In this document: positions 53,687 through 61,437 of the stretch, in pieces
Layout of the letters: each line of letters begins with the position of its first letter
How positions within the stretch are numbered: the stretch's first letter is position 1
Assembly: GCA_965116015.1 (NCBI GenBank)
Contig: OZ220477.1
Location: 1-64,000 of the forward strand
DNA length: 64,000 nucleotides
Reading direction: 5' to 3'
From: S5-327 sp965116015
Lineage (GTDB): Bacteria > Chloroflexota > Dehalococcoidia > Lucifugimonadales > Australimonadaceae
The notes under the pieces: model-generated
What the model saw: only the letters and a program-made list of their open reading frames with translations
Told to the model about the DNA's origin: nothing
Database searches by the model: none
Made by a program: the position numbers and the translations under genes

Positions 53687-53737
53687 ACGCCAACATGGCC
53701 CTCGCCTCCTCAAAAAGCGCGGCCTGGAGCTGCGCCT

Positions 53738-53771
53738 CCCCGAGAGGAGCACCCCCTCGCTCCTCCCGGGG
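53738..53771 (+). terminator. GC-rich hairpin after gene 8
   Basis: A stem built from CCCCG-A-GAGGAGC and GCTCCTC-C-CGGGG with one internal mismatch and an 8-nt loop. No T tract follows. Confidence 0.5.
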
Positions 53772-53870
53772 ACTCTCCTTCGCCCCCAGCCCATCCTCCC
53801 CGCGCAGGCGAACCTCGAGAACTCTACCGGCAAGCTCTCGTAGCCTGCCCATCCTCCCGCGCAACACGCA

Positions 53871-53925
53871 ACCTCTCGCTTGGCAGGGTAGGGAGCGCTC
53901 GTCGAACTCGCGCATCCTCCGCGCT
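53871..53925. repeat. Intergenic G-rich repeat, copy d
   Basis: TGGCAGGGTAGGGAGCGC followed by TCGTCGAACTC, matching the copies at 4561, 8171 and 34761. Confidence 0.6.
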
Positions 53926-53977
53926 CACCCCCACCCCCACGCCCACGAACACCCCCATCCCAACCTCTACCCCCACA
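53924..53977 (+). pseudogene. Remnant of a Thr-Pro stalk in intergenic DNA
   Basis: Read from 53924 this encodes LTPTPTPTNTPIPTSTPT, typical of family stalks, yet it has no start codon, signal sequence or anchor. It looks like a leftover of recombination or deletion upstream of gene 9. Confidence 0.5.
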
Positions 53978-54033
53978 GGCCCCCCACCTTGGGGAGCTTG
54001 CATCTCGCCTCTGCGAGGCGCTACCCTCGCACG

Positions 54034-54093
54034 GAAATTCGTCCCGAAATCCCCCCTGCTCCCCTCTTGACCAGCAGGGGGAGGGTGTAGAGT
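54034..54093 (+). promoter_or_regulatory. Promoter of gene 9 with short, interrupted G tract (possibly locked)
   Basis: TTGACC (54067-54072) and TAGAGT (54088-54093) are separated by only 15 nt containing GGGGG-A-GGG instead of a pure run. The direct repeat (GAAATTCGTCCCGAAAT, copies at 54034 and 54046) is intact, with the second copy 21 nt before the -35, so descent from the same promoter class is clear. Slippage should be much rarer here. Confidence 0.7.
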
Positions 54094-54132
54094 TAAGAAC
54101 AGTGCCGCGCCAAGCTTGCTGCTGAGGAACAA

Positions 54133-55641
54133 ATGAAATCACTCACCGTCCGCTACCACCGAAACCGAGCCCTCTCCTGGACCATCCCCCTTGCCGCAGC
54201 TCTCCTCGCCGCAGCCCTCCTCGCGACGAGCCTCCTCTCCCCCAACCGCGCTGGCGCAGCCATCCTCGACCCACTCGCCAACCAAGACGGCTCCAACCAA
54301 AACGCTCCCGCAGCCCCAACCGGACTCTCCGCCGCCCCCGGCGACACCCAAGTCACCCTCACATGGAACAACCCCAACGACGTCACAATCACCGGCTACC
54401 AATTCCGCCAGCGCAAAGGCAGTGCCGGCTGGACCGCCTGGACCGCCATCGACCCCTCCGACGCAACCACCGTCACGTACATCGTAACCGGTCTCGTTAA
54501 CGACGCGAACTACCGCTTCCGCGTCCGCGCAGTTAGCGAAGGAATCGAGGGAGCCCAATCGGACACCGTCCGGGTCACCCCCGCCGCCCCAACCGCCACC
54601 CCAACCCCAACCGCCGCCCCAACCGCCACCCCAACCCCAACCGCCACCGCCACCCCCACGCCGACGGACACTCCCACGCCCACGCCGATGGACACCCCCA
54701 CGCCCACGCCGATGGACACCCCCACGCCCACGCCGATGGACACCCCCACGCCCACGCCGATGGACACCCCCACGCCCACGCCGATGGACACCCCCACCCC
54801 CACGCCGATGGACACCCCCACCCCCACGCCGATGGACACCCCCACCCCCACGCCGACGGACACCCCCACTCCCACGCCGACGGACACCCCCACCCCCATG
54901 CCGACGGACACCCCCACCCCCATGCCGACGGACACCCCCACGCCCACGCCGACGGACACCCCCACCCCCACGCCGACGGACACCCCAACCCCTGCGCCTC
55001 CCACAGCCACTCACACCCCAACCCCCACGCCCACGAACACGCCCACCCCTACAGTTGCCCCCACCCCCGATGGGAGCATCAGGATCCCCGGCGACACCAT
55101 CGCCCGCCGCGCCACCCCCACGCCCACCCCAAGGCCAGCGCTCCCGCCCATGCCTCCGCCTCCGCCCACCTCAACCCCGTTCCCTACTCCCACCCCGACC
55201 CCGATGCCCACCGCTACCCCAACCCCGATGCCCACCGCCACTCCGACCCCGACGCCAACGGCCACCCCGACCCCGCGCCCCACGGCAACTCCCGCCCCGG
55301 TGCCAACCGCCGCCCCAACCCCGCGCCCAACCGCCACCCCAACCCCGCGCCCAACAGCCACCCCAACCCCGACGCCAACCGCCACCCCGACCCCGCGCCC
55401 AACCGCCACCCCACGCCCGGCGCCAACCGCCACACCAACCCCGATCCCAACAGCCACCCCAACCCCAACCCCGACGCCAGCGCCCACCCCCACGCCCACC
55501 CCCATACCGTCCCCCACCCCGATGCCTGAAGAAGACGAGGGCGGATTCCCCACTGTCCCGCTGGCTCTCGGAGTCCTGGCGGCGCTCCTCGTCGCCGGAG
55601 GCGGCTACGGCGTCTACGTCTACCGCCAGCGGCAAACCTAG
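54133..55641 (+). CDS. Small FN3/Thr-Pro-rich surface protein (family gene 9)
   Basis: 502 residues, the shortest complete member. The ATG follows GAGGAA and gives MKSLTVRYHRNR with the family signal segment. A single FN3 unit (about 55-155), closest to that of gene 3, is followed by a stalk with a 24-bp tandem repeat encoding DTPTPTPM, the motif DGSIRIPGDTIARRAT, a TPRPTA stalk and the membrane helix (VPLALGVLAALLVAGGGYGVYVY) with tail RQRQT. It is a minimal version of the architecture: one head domain on a long stalk. Confidence 0.85.
   Translation: MKSLTVRYHRNRALSWTIPLAAALLAAALLATSLLSPNRAGAAILDPLANQDGSNQNAPAAPTGLSAAPGDTQVTLTWNNPNDVTITGYQFRQRKGSAGWTAWTAIDPSDATTVTYIVTGLVNDANYRFRVRAVSEGIEGAQSDTVRVTPAAPTATPTPTAAPTATPTPTATATPTPTDTPTPTPMDTPTPTPMDTPTPTPMDTPTPTPMDTPTPTPMDTPTPTPMDTPTPTPMDTPTPTPTDTPTPTPTDTPTPMPTDTPTPMPTDTPTPTPTDTPTPTPTDTPTPAPPTATHTPTPTPTNTPTPTVAPTPDGSIRIPGDTIARRATPTPTPRPALPPMPPPPPTSTPFPTPTPTPMPTATPTPMPTATPTPTPTATPTPRPTATPAPVPTAAPTPRPTATPTPRPTATPTPTPTATPTPRPTATPRPAPTATPTPIPTATPTPTPTPAPTPTPTPIPSPTPMPEEDEGGFPTVPLALGVLAALLVAGGGYGVYVYRQRQT
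54655..54990 (+). repeat. 24-bp tandem repeat, about 14 units
   Basis: Units encode DTPTPTPM or DTPTPTPT, with seven consecutive Met variants. Related to the array in gene 10 and to the DTPTPTPA arrays of gene 4. Confidence 0.85.
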
Positions 55642-55690
55642 GCGCCGGAGTAAGCTCCGCCGCCCGCGCAAGCGCGGCCTGGCCGACGAC

Positions 55691-55725
55691 CCCCGGGGGG
55701 AGCCCTCCCCCGCTCCCCCCCGGGG
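55691..55725 (+). terminator. GC-rich hairpin after gene 9
   Basis: CCCCGGGGGGAGC pairs with GCTCCCCCC-C-GGGG with one bulge and an 8-nt loop. No T tract follows. Confidence 0.5.
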
Positions 55726-55834
55726 ACTCCCCCCCGCTCGCCACTCCGCCCCTGACGCGCTCCCCAAGTTCAGCGCTCCCGCGCAAGCGGGGAGTACGCG
55801 CCTTGCCATCCCTCCCCAAGCGCGAATTCCGCGA

Positions 55835-55899
55835 GAAATTTGCCCCGAAATTGCCTCTCTTTACCCCTTGACAGTAGGGGGGGGGGGGGGGGGTAAACT
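55835..55899 (+). promoter_or_regulatory. Poly-G-spacer promoter of gene 10, predicted phase-variable
   Basis: TTGACA (55868-55873), spacer of 20 nt ending in 17 consecutive G (55877-55893), then TAAACT (55894-55899). Direct repeat copies at 55835 and 55847; the second starts 21 nt before the -35. Confidence 0.8.
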
Positions 55900-55904
55900 G
55901 GGCT

Positions 55905-56021
55905 GGAATTCCCCAGCTCCGGGCGGATGCTTGGGCGCTCACAGAAGCAAGCTGGCGGCGCCTACGGCATCCCTGGCCAGGACTAACCCGACTCAGCGCC
56001 GCAATCTAGCAGAGGTGCGAT
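55905..56021 (+). promoter_or_regulatory. Conserved 5' leader of gene 10, shared with gene 7
   Basis: Shares CTCCGGGC, GATGCTTGGG, CCAGGACTAACCC, ACTCAGCGCCGCAA and AGAGGTGCGA with 34922-35033, in the same order and at similar spacing. The leader is about twice as long as those of genes 2 and 8. Confidence 0.45.
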
Positions 56022-57734
56022 ATGGCAGATAAAGACGACTTCCGATCCGGCTCCGTAATGTCCCCCTTCCCCGTCGCCAAGACCGCCATCGCCGCCATCG
56101 CCGCGCTGGCGCTTGTCGCCCTCTTCCTTCTCCACCAAGCGGCGACTCCGCAGGCCGTGAGCGCGCAGGCGGCAAATATGAAACCAATCATCACCAAGGT
56201 GGTCGTCAACGGCGCCGGCTCCGGAGCGACCGTAACCTGGCAGGCAGGCCCGGGCTGCCCGTCGAAGCAAAGCAACCACTTCATCGCCGTCTACTACGGC
56301 GCCGACTTTGATGATGTCATCGATTTAAACGGACCCGCAGCTGGGGACGGCGTATACCGGAGCCCCGGGACTTTCACTGCGACGGGGTTGACCACAGGAA
56401 CCCGATACCAATTCGAGATTCGGGCCTTTGGCTGCGGCGGGTACTCTAGTGCAATCTTTCGCTTCACCGCCACAGCCGGAACAACAATCACTGCCACGCC
56501 CACCCCTACTCCCACCCCCGACGCCGAGCAACCGCCCCCCACGAACACCCCCACCCCCGACGCCGAGCAACCGCCCCCCACGAACACCCCCACCCCCATG
56601 CCCACGGACACCCCCACCCCTACGCCCACGGACACCCCCACCCCCACGCCCACGGACACCCCCACCCCTACGCCCACGGACACCCCCACGCCCACGGACA
56701 CTCCCACGCCCACGCCGATGGACACTCCCACCCCCACGCCCACGCCGATGGACACTCCCACGCCCACGCCGATGGACACTCCCACGCCCACGCCGATGGA
56801 CACTCCCACGCCCACGCCGATGGACACTCCCACCCCCACGCCGATGGACACTCCCACCCCCACGCCGATGGACACTCCCACCCCCACGCCGATGGACACT
56901 CCCACCCCCACGCCGATGGACACTCCCACGCCCACGCCGATGGACACTCCCACGCCCACGCCGATGGACACTCCCACACCCACGCCGATGGACACTCCCA
57001 CACCCACGCCGATGGACACTCCCACCCCCACGCCGATGGACACTCCCACCCCCACGCCAACGGACACCCCTACCCCCACGCCAACGGACACTCCCACACC
57101 CACAGCCACTCACACCCCTACCCCCACGCCCACGAACACGCCCACCCCTACAGTCGCCCCCACCCCCGACGGGAGCATCAGGATCCCCGGCCTCGCCATC
57201 GCCCGCCGCGCCACCCCCACGCCCACCCCGAGGCCAGCGCTCCCGCCCATGCCTCCGCCTCCGCCCACCCCAACCCCGCTCCCAACGGCCGCCCCGACCC
57301 CGATGCCCACCGCTACCCCAACTCCGATGCCCACCGCCACTCCGACTCCGACCCCAACGGCCACCCCGACCCCGCGCCCAACCGCCGCCCCAGCCCCGCC
57401 GCCAACCGCCGCCCCCGCCCCGCGCCCAACCGCCACCCCAACCCCGCCGCCGACGCCCACCCCAACCCCGACGCCAACAGCCACCCCAACCCCGCGCCCA
57501 ACCGCCACCCCAACCCCACGCCCGACGGCCGCCCCAACCCCGATCCCGACGCCAACCCCAACCCCGACGCCAGCGCCCACCCCCACGCACACCCCCATAC
57601 CGTCCCCCACCCCGATGCCTGAAGAAGACGAAGGCGGATTCCCCACTGTCCAGCTGGCTCTCGGAGTCCTGGCGGCGCTCCTCGTCGCCGCAGGCGGCTA
57701 CGGCGTCTACGTCTACCGCCAGAGGCAAGCCTAG
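56022..57734 (+). CDS. Surface protein with gene-7-type N-terminus (family gene 10)
   Basis: 570 residues; ATG behind AGAGG. The N-terminus MADKDDFRSGSVMS, hydrophobic segment and VSAQA site match gene 7, as does the FN3-like head (about 45-150) with two cysteines (GPGCPS and FGCGG). A stalk with about 14 DTPTPTPM units follows, then the motif DGSIRIPGLAIARRAT, a TPRPTA stalk and the membrane helix (LALGVLAALLVAAGGYGVYVY) with tail RQRQA. Its 3' half is almost identical in layout to gene 9. It looks like a fusion of a gene-7-type 5' end with a gene-9-type 3' end. Confidence 0.85.
   Translation: MADKDDFRSGSVMSPFPVAKTAIAAIAALALVALFLLHQAATPQAVSAQAANMKPIITKVVVNGAGSGATVTWQAGPGCPSKQSNHFIAVYYGADFDDVIDLNGPAAGDGVYRSPGTFTATGLTTGTRYQFEIRAFGCGGYSSAIFRFTATAGTTITATPTPTPTPDAEQPPPTNTPTPDAEQPPPTNTPTPMPTDTPTPTPTDTPTPTPTDTPTPTPTDTPTPTDTPTPTPMDTPTPTPTPMDTPTPTPMDTPTPTPMDTPTPTPMDTPTPTPMDTPTPTPMDTPTPTPMDTPTPTPMDTPTPTPMDTPTPTPMDTPTPTPMDTPTPTPMDTPTPTPMDTPTPTPTDTPTPTPTDTPTPTATHTPTPTPTNTPTPTVAPTPDGSIRIPGLAIARRATPTPTPRPALPPMPPPPPTPTPLPTAAPTPMPTATPTPMPTATPTPTPTATPTPRPTAAPAPPPTAAPAPRPTATPTPPPTPTPTPTPTATPTPRPTATPTPRPTAAPTPIPTPTPTPTPAPTPTHTPIPSPTPMPEEDEGGFPTVQLALGVLAALLVAAGGYGVYVYRQRQA
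56590..57105 (+). repeat. 24-bp tandem repeat, about 20 units including 14 Met variants
   Basis: Units encode DTPTPTPT then mostly DTPTPTPM, with one 6-bp and one shorter variant unit near 56700-56750. All length changes keep the reading frame. Confidence 0.85.
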
Positions 57735-57778
57735 ACGCCAAACTACCGCCGCCCGCGCAAGCGCGGCTAGCCGACGAC

Positions 57779-57814
57779 CCCCGGGGAGGAGCCCTCCCCC
57801 GCTCCCCCCCGGGG
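57779..57814 (+). terminator. GC-rich hairpin after gene 10
   Basis: CCCCGGGG-A-GGAGC pairs with GCTCC-C-CCCCGGGG with one mismatch and an 8-nt loop. No T tract follows. Confidence 0.5.
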
Positions 57815-57874
57815 ACTCCGCCTCCGCTCGCAACCCACCCCCTCGCCGCTCCCTAAAAGCGCGCATCCCCGCGA

Positions 57875-57936
57875 GAAATTGCCCCGAAATTGCCTCCCGT
57901 CACCCCTTGACAATAGGGGGGGGGGGGGGGTAAATT
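57875..57936 (+). promoter_or_regulatory. Poly-G-spacer promoter of gene 11, predicted phase-variable
   Basis: TTGACA (57907-57912), spacer of 18 nt ending in 15 consecutive G (57916-57930), then TAAATT (57931-57936). Direct repeat copies at 57875 and 57886; the second starts 21 nt before the -35. This has the spacer closest to 17 nt and may be the most active state in the sequenced cell. Confidence 0.8.
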
Positions 57937-57971
57937 GCTGAATTACTGTGCCGGCTTCAGGGGAAAACGCT

Positions 57972-58025
57972 ATGATAAGATTCCTTATCGCCCGCTACGA
58001 CAGGAACCGAGTCTTCCCTGAATAA
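57972..58025 (+). pseudogene. Truncated family signal-sequence remnant or leader peptide, 17 codons
   Basis: Encodes MIRFLIARYDRNRVFPE and then TAA. It matches the family start MKSLIARYHGNR and lies where the start codon of a normal family gene would be, behind AGGGG. Either it is the stub of a former gene whose 5' end was replaced, or it is translated as a leader peptide upstream of gene 11. Confidence 0.6.
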
Positions 58026-58065
58026 CAACTACTGCCCCTCCCGAAATTCCGGGACTGGAGGAGTG

Positions 58066-61000
58066 ATGAGCCGTTTCGACCGAATGAAACCAGTTCGAAT
58101 CAAGCAGGGCTTGGCCCTGGGAGCGCTTGTGCTGCTCCTCACAAGCCTCCTCCCCTTATCCCGGCCAGTGAACGCCCAGTCCGAACCCCACGTCAACATC
58201 TACGTTGGGGAAACTAGCGCCAGCGTAGTAACAGTGCTCCCTGAAGCCGATAAAACTACTACCGGTTTCAGCGGCGTCCGATCTGGTGTCACCAAGGCAA
58301 CCATCACCGTGCCGCCCGGCCTCCACGCCTCCGCACGGGTGCGCCTGCAGCAAGGGGTCAACCCGCACCGAGACGAAACGTTGACGGTCGGCTCGCACAC
58401 CCTTACTGGTACAACAACCAACAACGTAGCCTACAGCATAACGGTAATCGTGCAGGCCGCGCCGCTGCTCGTGTCGGGGGAGTCCCAATCTATTTACTTG
58501 GACGGAGCCGCCACGAAACAGGTCTGCTTCAACCTGCTATCCGTCAAGCATAAGGCAGTAACGTACCTCGAGGCCCGGCCGCGCGAGACGGCGGTTGCCG
58601 CGCATTCGTCGCTGCAAGACGGCACAAATGGCGTAGCAGTTGCCTCCAGCGTATCCGGCATCGCCACCGGGCGGAACGTCAACCTGAACCCCTGCATCAG
58701 TCTGGGCGTGGGAGCCCACAAGGTAACCTGGAACTGGGCCGGCCCGACGGGGGCCGGCAATGGAAATCTGGAAGGCAGCACGTCCACCACCATCACAGTA
58801 GGCGCCACATCGCCCACCGCAACCCCCACCCCTGTGTCTCCCACTCCCACCCCCGCTCCCACCAACACCCCCGCTCCCACCAACACCCCCACTCCCACCA
58901 ACACCCCCGCTCCCACCAACACCCCCACGGACACCCCCACTCCCACCAACACCCCCGCTCCCACCAACACCCCCACGGACACCCCCACTCCCACCAACAC
59001 CCCCACGAACACCCCCGCCCCCACCGATACCCCTGTCCCAGGGTCGCCCACCCCCACCCCTGTGCCTGCCACAGCCACCCCCGCCGCCCCAACCGGCCTC
59101 GCCGGCGCCCCAACCGGCCTCGCCGGCGCCGTGGTCGGCCCCCGCGACATCAAACTCGCCTGGACCGCCCCCTCCGGCCAGATCACGAGCTACGAGTACC
59201 AGCAGAAGAAGGGAAACGGCAGCCGCGGGGGCTGGATGCCGATCCCCGGCTCAGACTCGACAACTACCACGCACACGGTTACGGATCTGAATATGGGCTT
59301 CACCTGGGGGTTCAGAGTCCGCGCCGTGAACTCCGCCGGCGCCGGCTCGCCGTCCCAGGAGACTTCCGTGGTGCTCCTCCTCGAAGCCGAGACGGTCACG
59401 GCCGCGGCAACCGAGGACACCGTGGTGGTCAGCTGGACGGTGGGGGATGGGGATAACCTCGATGATGTCGGCTGGTGGGAGGTTCGGTACGTGCATATCG
59501 GTAATCCTAGCGATTCGTGGTCCCCGGGAGCACACAGGCGAGTCAGCGGTCTTGTGTCTAAAGCCGCCCGCAGCAAGAGCGTAAGCACGAGTGGCGCTCC
59601 GCACGGGCAACCGCGTGAGTACCGGGTTCGGGCGGTGAGACCGGACAGTAGCACACTTCTTCTTTCAACGCAGTCAGTCATTATCCGGATCGTCAACGCC
59701 AACAACCCTCCCTCGACGCCGTTCCCCGCAACCCCCACCCCTGCCGCCCCCACCGGATTCACCGCCACCGCGGGCGCCGGCAAAGCAACCCTCGCCTGGA
59801 CAGACCCCGATAACAACTCCATCTTCAGATGGGAGTACCAGCAGAAGAAAGGCGCCGGCGCCTACGGCAGCTGGACGATCATCCCCTCCTCCAACGCCGA
59901 CACTACAAGCTACAACGTCCCCAACCTCGACGCCGACTCCTACGCCTTCAAGATCCGCGCCGTCAACGCCGACGGCGCCGGCCCCGCATCCGCAGAGAAA
60001 ACCGCAACGGTCGCCGCAGCGCCCACTCCAACCCCCACCCCCACCCCCGCGCCGCCGACCGCCACCCCCACCCCCGCGCCGCCGACCGCCACCCCCACGC
60101 CCACGCCGCCCAACCCCACGGACACCCCCACGCCGACGGCCACCCCCACGTCCGCGCCGCCGACGGCCACCCCAACACATACTCCCACGCCCACCCCCGC
60201 TCCCATCGCCGCCACCCCGACCGGACTCGCCGCCACCCCCGGCTACGCCCAAGTAACCCTCACCTGGACCAACCCCAACAACCCAACAATCACCGGCTAC
60301 CAACTCCGCCAGAAGAAAGGCAGCGACGCCTGGGGCGACTGGACCGACATCGACCCCTCCGACGCAACCACCATAACCCACACCGTAACCGGCCTCGACA
60401 ACGGCGCGAGCTACCAATTCCGCATCCGCGCCGTCAACTCAGGAGGCCAGAGCGGCCAGTCCGAAGTCGTCTCCGCCACCCCCGACGCCTCTGCTCCCAC
60501 CCCAACCCCAACTCCCACGCCCACCAACACCCCCACTCCAACGCATACCCCCACTCCCACCCCTACCCCCACCGACACCCCCACCCCCACCCCTACGCAT
60601 ACCCCCACGCCAGCGACGCCAACAGCCACCCCAACCCCCACCAACACACCCACCCCAACCCCCACCAACACACCCACTCCAACCCCCACCAACACACCCA
60701 CTCCAACCCCTGATCCTTCAGCAACCCTCACCCCGACTCCCATCCCCACTCCCACCCCCACCCCCGACAGCCGGGTCAGCATCAGCGGCAGAACCATCAC
60801 CCGCCAGGCCACCCCAACCCCCACCCCAGCCCCCACCCCCGTTCCAACCGCAATGCCAACCGCAGTTCCCACCGCGATGCCTACGGCAATGCCAACAGCG
60901 ATGCCCACTCCCGCCCCCACCGCAATGCCGCCAACGGCAATGCCAACCATAATCCCCACTGTAGCCCCACGCCCGACGGCCACCCCAACCCCACGCCCGA

Positions 61001-61389
61001 CGGCCACCCCAACCCCACGCCCGACAGCCACCCCAACCCCACGCCCGACGGCGACCCCGGCTCCGCGCCCAACGGCCACCCCAATCCCGATGCCGACGGC
61101 CACCCCGGCTCCGCGCCCAACGGCCACCCCCGCCCCGCGCCCGACAGCCACCCCGACTCCGCGCCCAACGGCCACCCCAATCCCACCCCCAACCCCCACT
61201 CCGATGCCCGCGCCGACCGCGACGCCAACCCCAACGCCGGTTCCCACTCCAACCCTCACCCCCATCCCTGAAGACGACTCAGGCGGATTCTCCGGCGCCG
61301 CCGTCCCGCTGGCCGTCGGAGGCCTCGCAATCGTCCTCATCGCTGCTGGCGGCTACGGCTTCTACGTCTACCGCCAGAGGCAAAGCTAG
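58066..61389 (+). CDS. Surface protein with VGSH-type N-terminal domains and FN3 units (family gene 11)
   Basis: 1107 residues from ATG 58066, 5 nt after GGAG; a GTG one codon earlier is inside the ribosome binding site. The N-terminus (MSRFDRMKPVRIKQG...) differs from the other members and has a hydrophobic segment and a VNAQS cleavage-like site. Two N-terminal beta-rich domains follow (about 35-240). The first contains KATITVPPGL and LTVGSHTLTG and resembles a domain in gene 12. After a Thr-Pro/Ala stalk come three FN3-type units like those at the start of gene 5, a stalk, another FN3 unit (about 60220-60485), stalks, the motif DSRVSISGRTITRQAT and the membrane helix ending VYRQRQS. Confidence 0.85.
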   Translation: MSRFDRMKPVRIKQGLALGALVLLLTSLLPLSRPVNAQSEPHVNIYVGETSASVVTVLPEADKTTTGFSGVRSGVTKATITVPPGLHASARVRLQQGVNPHRDETLTVGSHTLTGTTTNNVAYSITVIVQAAPLLVSGESQSIYLDGAATKQVCFNLLSVKHKAVTYLEARPRETAVAAHSSLQDGTNGVAVASSVSGIATGRNVNLNPCISLGVGAHKVTWNWAGPTGAGNGNLEGSTSTTITVGATSPTATPTPVSPTPTPAPTNTPAPTNTPTPTNTPAPTNTPTDTPTPTNTPAPTNTPTDTPTPTNTPTNTPAPTDTPVPGSPTPTPVPATATPAAPTGLAGAPTGLAGAVVGPRDIKLAWTAPSGQITSYEYQQKKGNGSRGGWMPIPGSDSTTTTHTVTDLNMGFTWGFRVRAVNSAGAGSPSQETSVVLLLEAETVTAAATEDTVVVSWTVGDGDNLDDVGWWEVRYVHIGNPSDSWSPGAHRRVSGLVSKAARSKSVSTSGAPHGQPREYRVRAVRPDSSTLLLSTQSVIIRIVNANNPPSTPFPATPTPAAPTGFTATAGAGKATLAWTDPDNNSIFRWEYQQKKGAGAYGSWTIIPSSNADTTSYNVPNLDADSYAFKIRAVNADGAGPASAEKTATVAAAPTPTPTPTPAPPTATPTPAPPTATPTPTPPNPTDTPTPTATPTSAPPTATPTHTPTPTPAPIAATPTGLAATPGYAQVTLTWTNPNNPTITGYQLRQKKGSDAWGDWTDIDPSDATTITHTVTGLDNGASYQFRIRAVNSGGQSGQSEVVSATPDASAPTPTPTPTPTNTPTPTHTPTPTPTPTDTPTPTPTHTPTPATPTATPTPTNTPTPTPTNTPTPTPTNTPTPTPDPSATLTPTPIPTPTPTPDSRVSISGRTITRQATPTPTPAPTPVPTAMPTAVPTAMPTAMPTAMPTPAPTAMPPTAMPTIIPTVAPRPTATPTPRPTATPTPRPTATPTPRPTATPAPRPTATPIPMPTATPAPRPTATPAPRPTATPTPRPTATPIPPPTPTPMPAPTATPTPTPVPTPTLTPIPEDDSGGFSGAAVPLAVGGLAIVLIAAGGYGFYVYRQRQS

Positions 61390-61437
61390 GCCGGCAGGCT
61401 AAGCGCCGCCGCCCGCGCAAGCCGGGCTAGCCGGCGA

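Larger units (their letters stand above)
53687..54132. other. Intergenic region between genes 8 and 9 with stalk remnant
   Basis: It contains a hairpin (53738-53771), a G-rich repeat copy (53871-53925), a stray Thr-Pro-coding fragment (53924-53977), the direct repeat and the altered promoter of gene 9. No intact gene is seen. Confidence 0.7.
55642..56021. other. Intergenic region between genes 9 and 10
   Basis: It holds a hairpin (55691-55725), the direct repeat, the poly-G promoter and a leader of about 115 nt that resembles the leader of gene 7. No gene is seen. Confidence 0.7.
57735..58065. other. Intergenic region between genes 10 and 11
   Basis: It holds a hairpin (57779-57814), the direct repeat, the poly-G promoter, a 17-codon open frame derived from the family signal sequence (57972-58025) and the RBS of gene 11. 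Confidence 0.7.
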
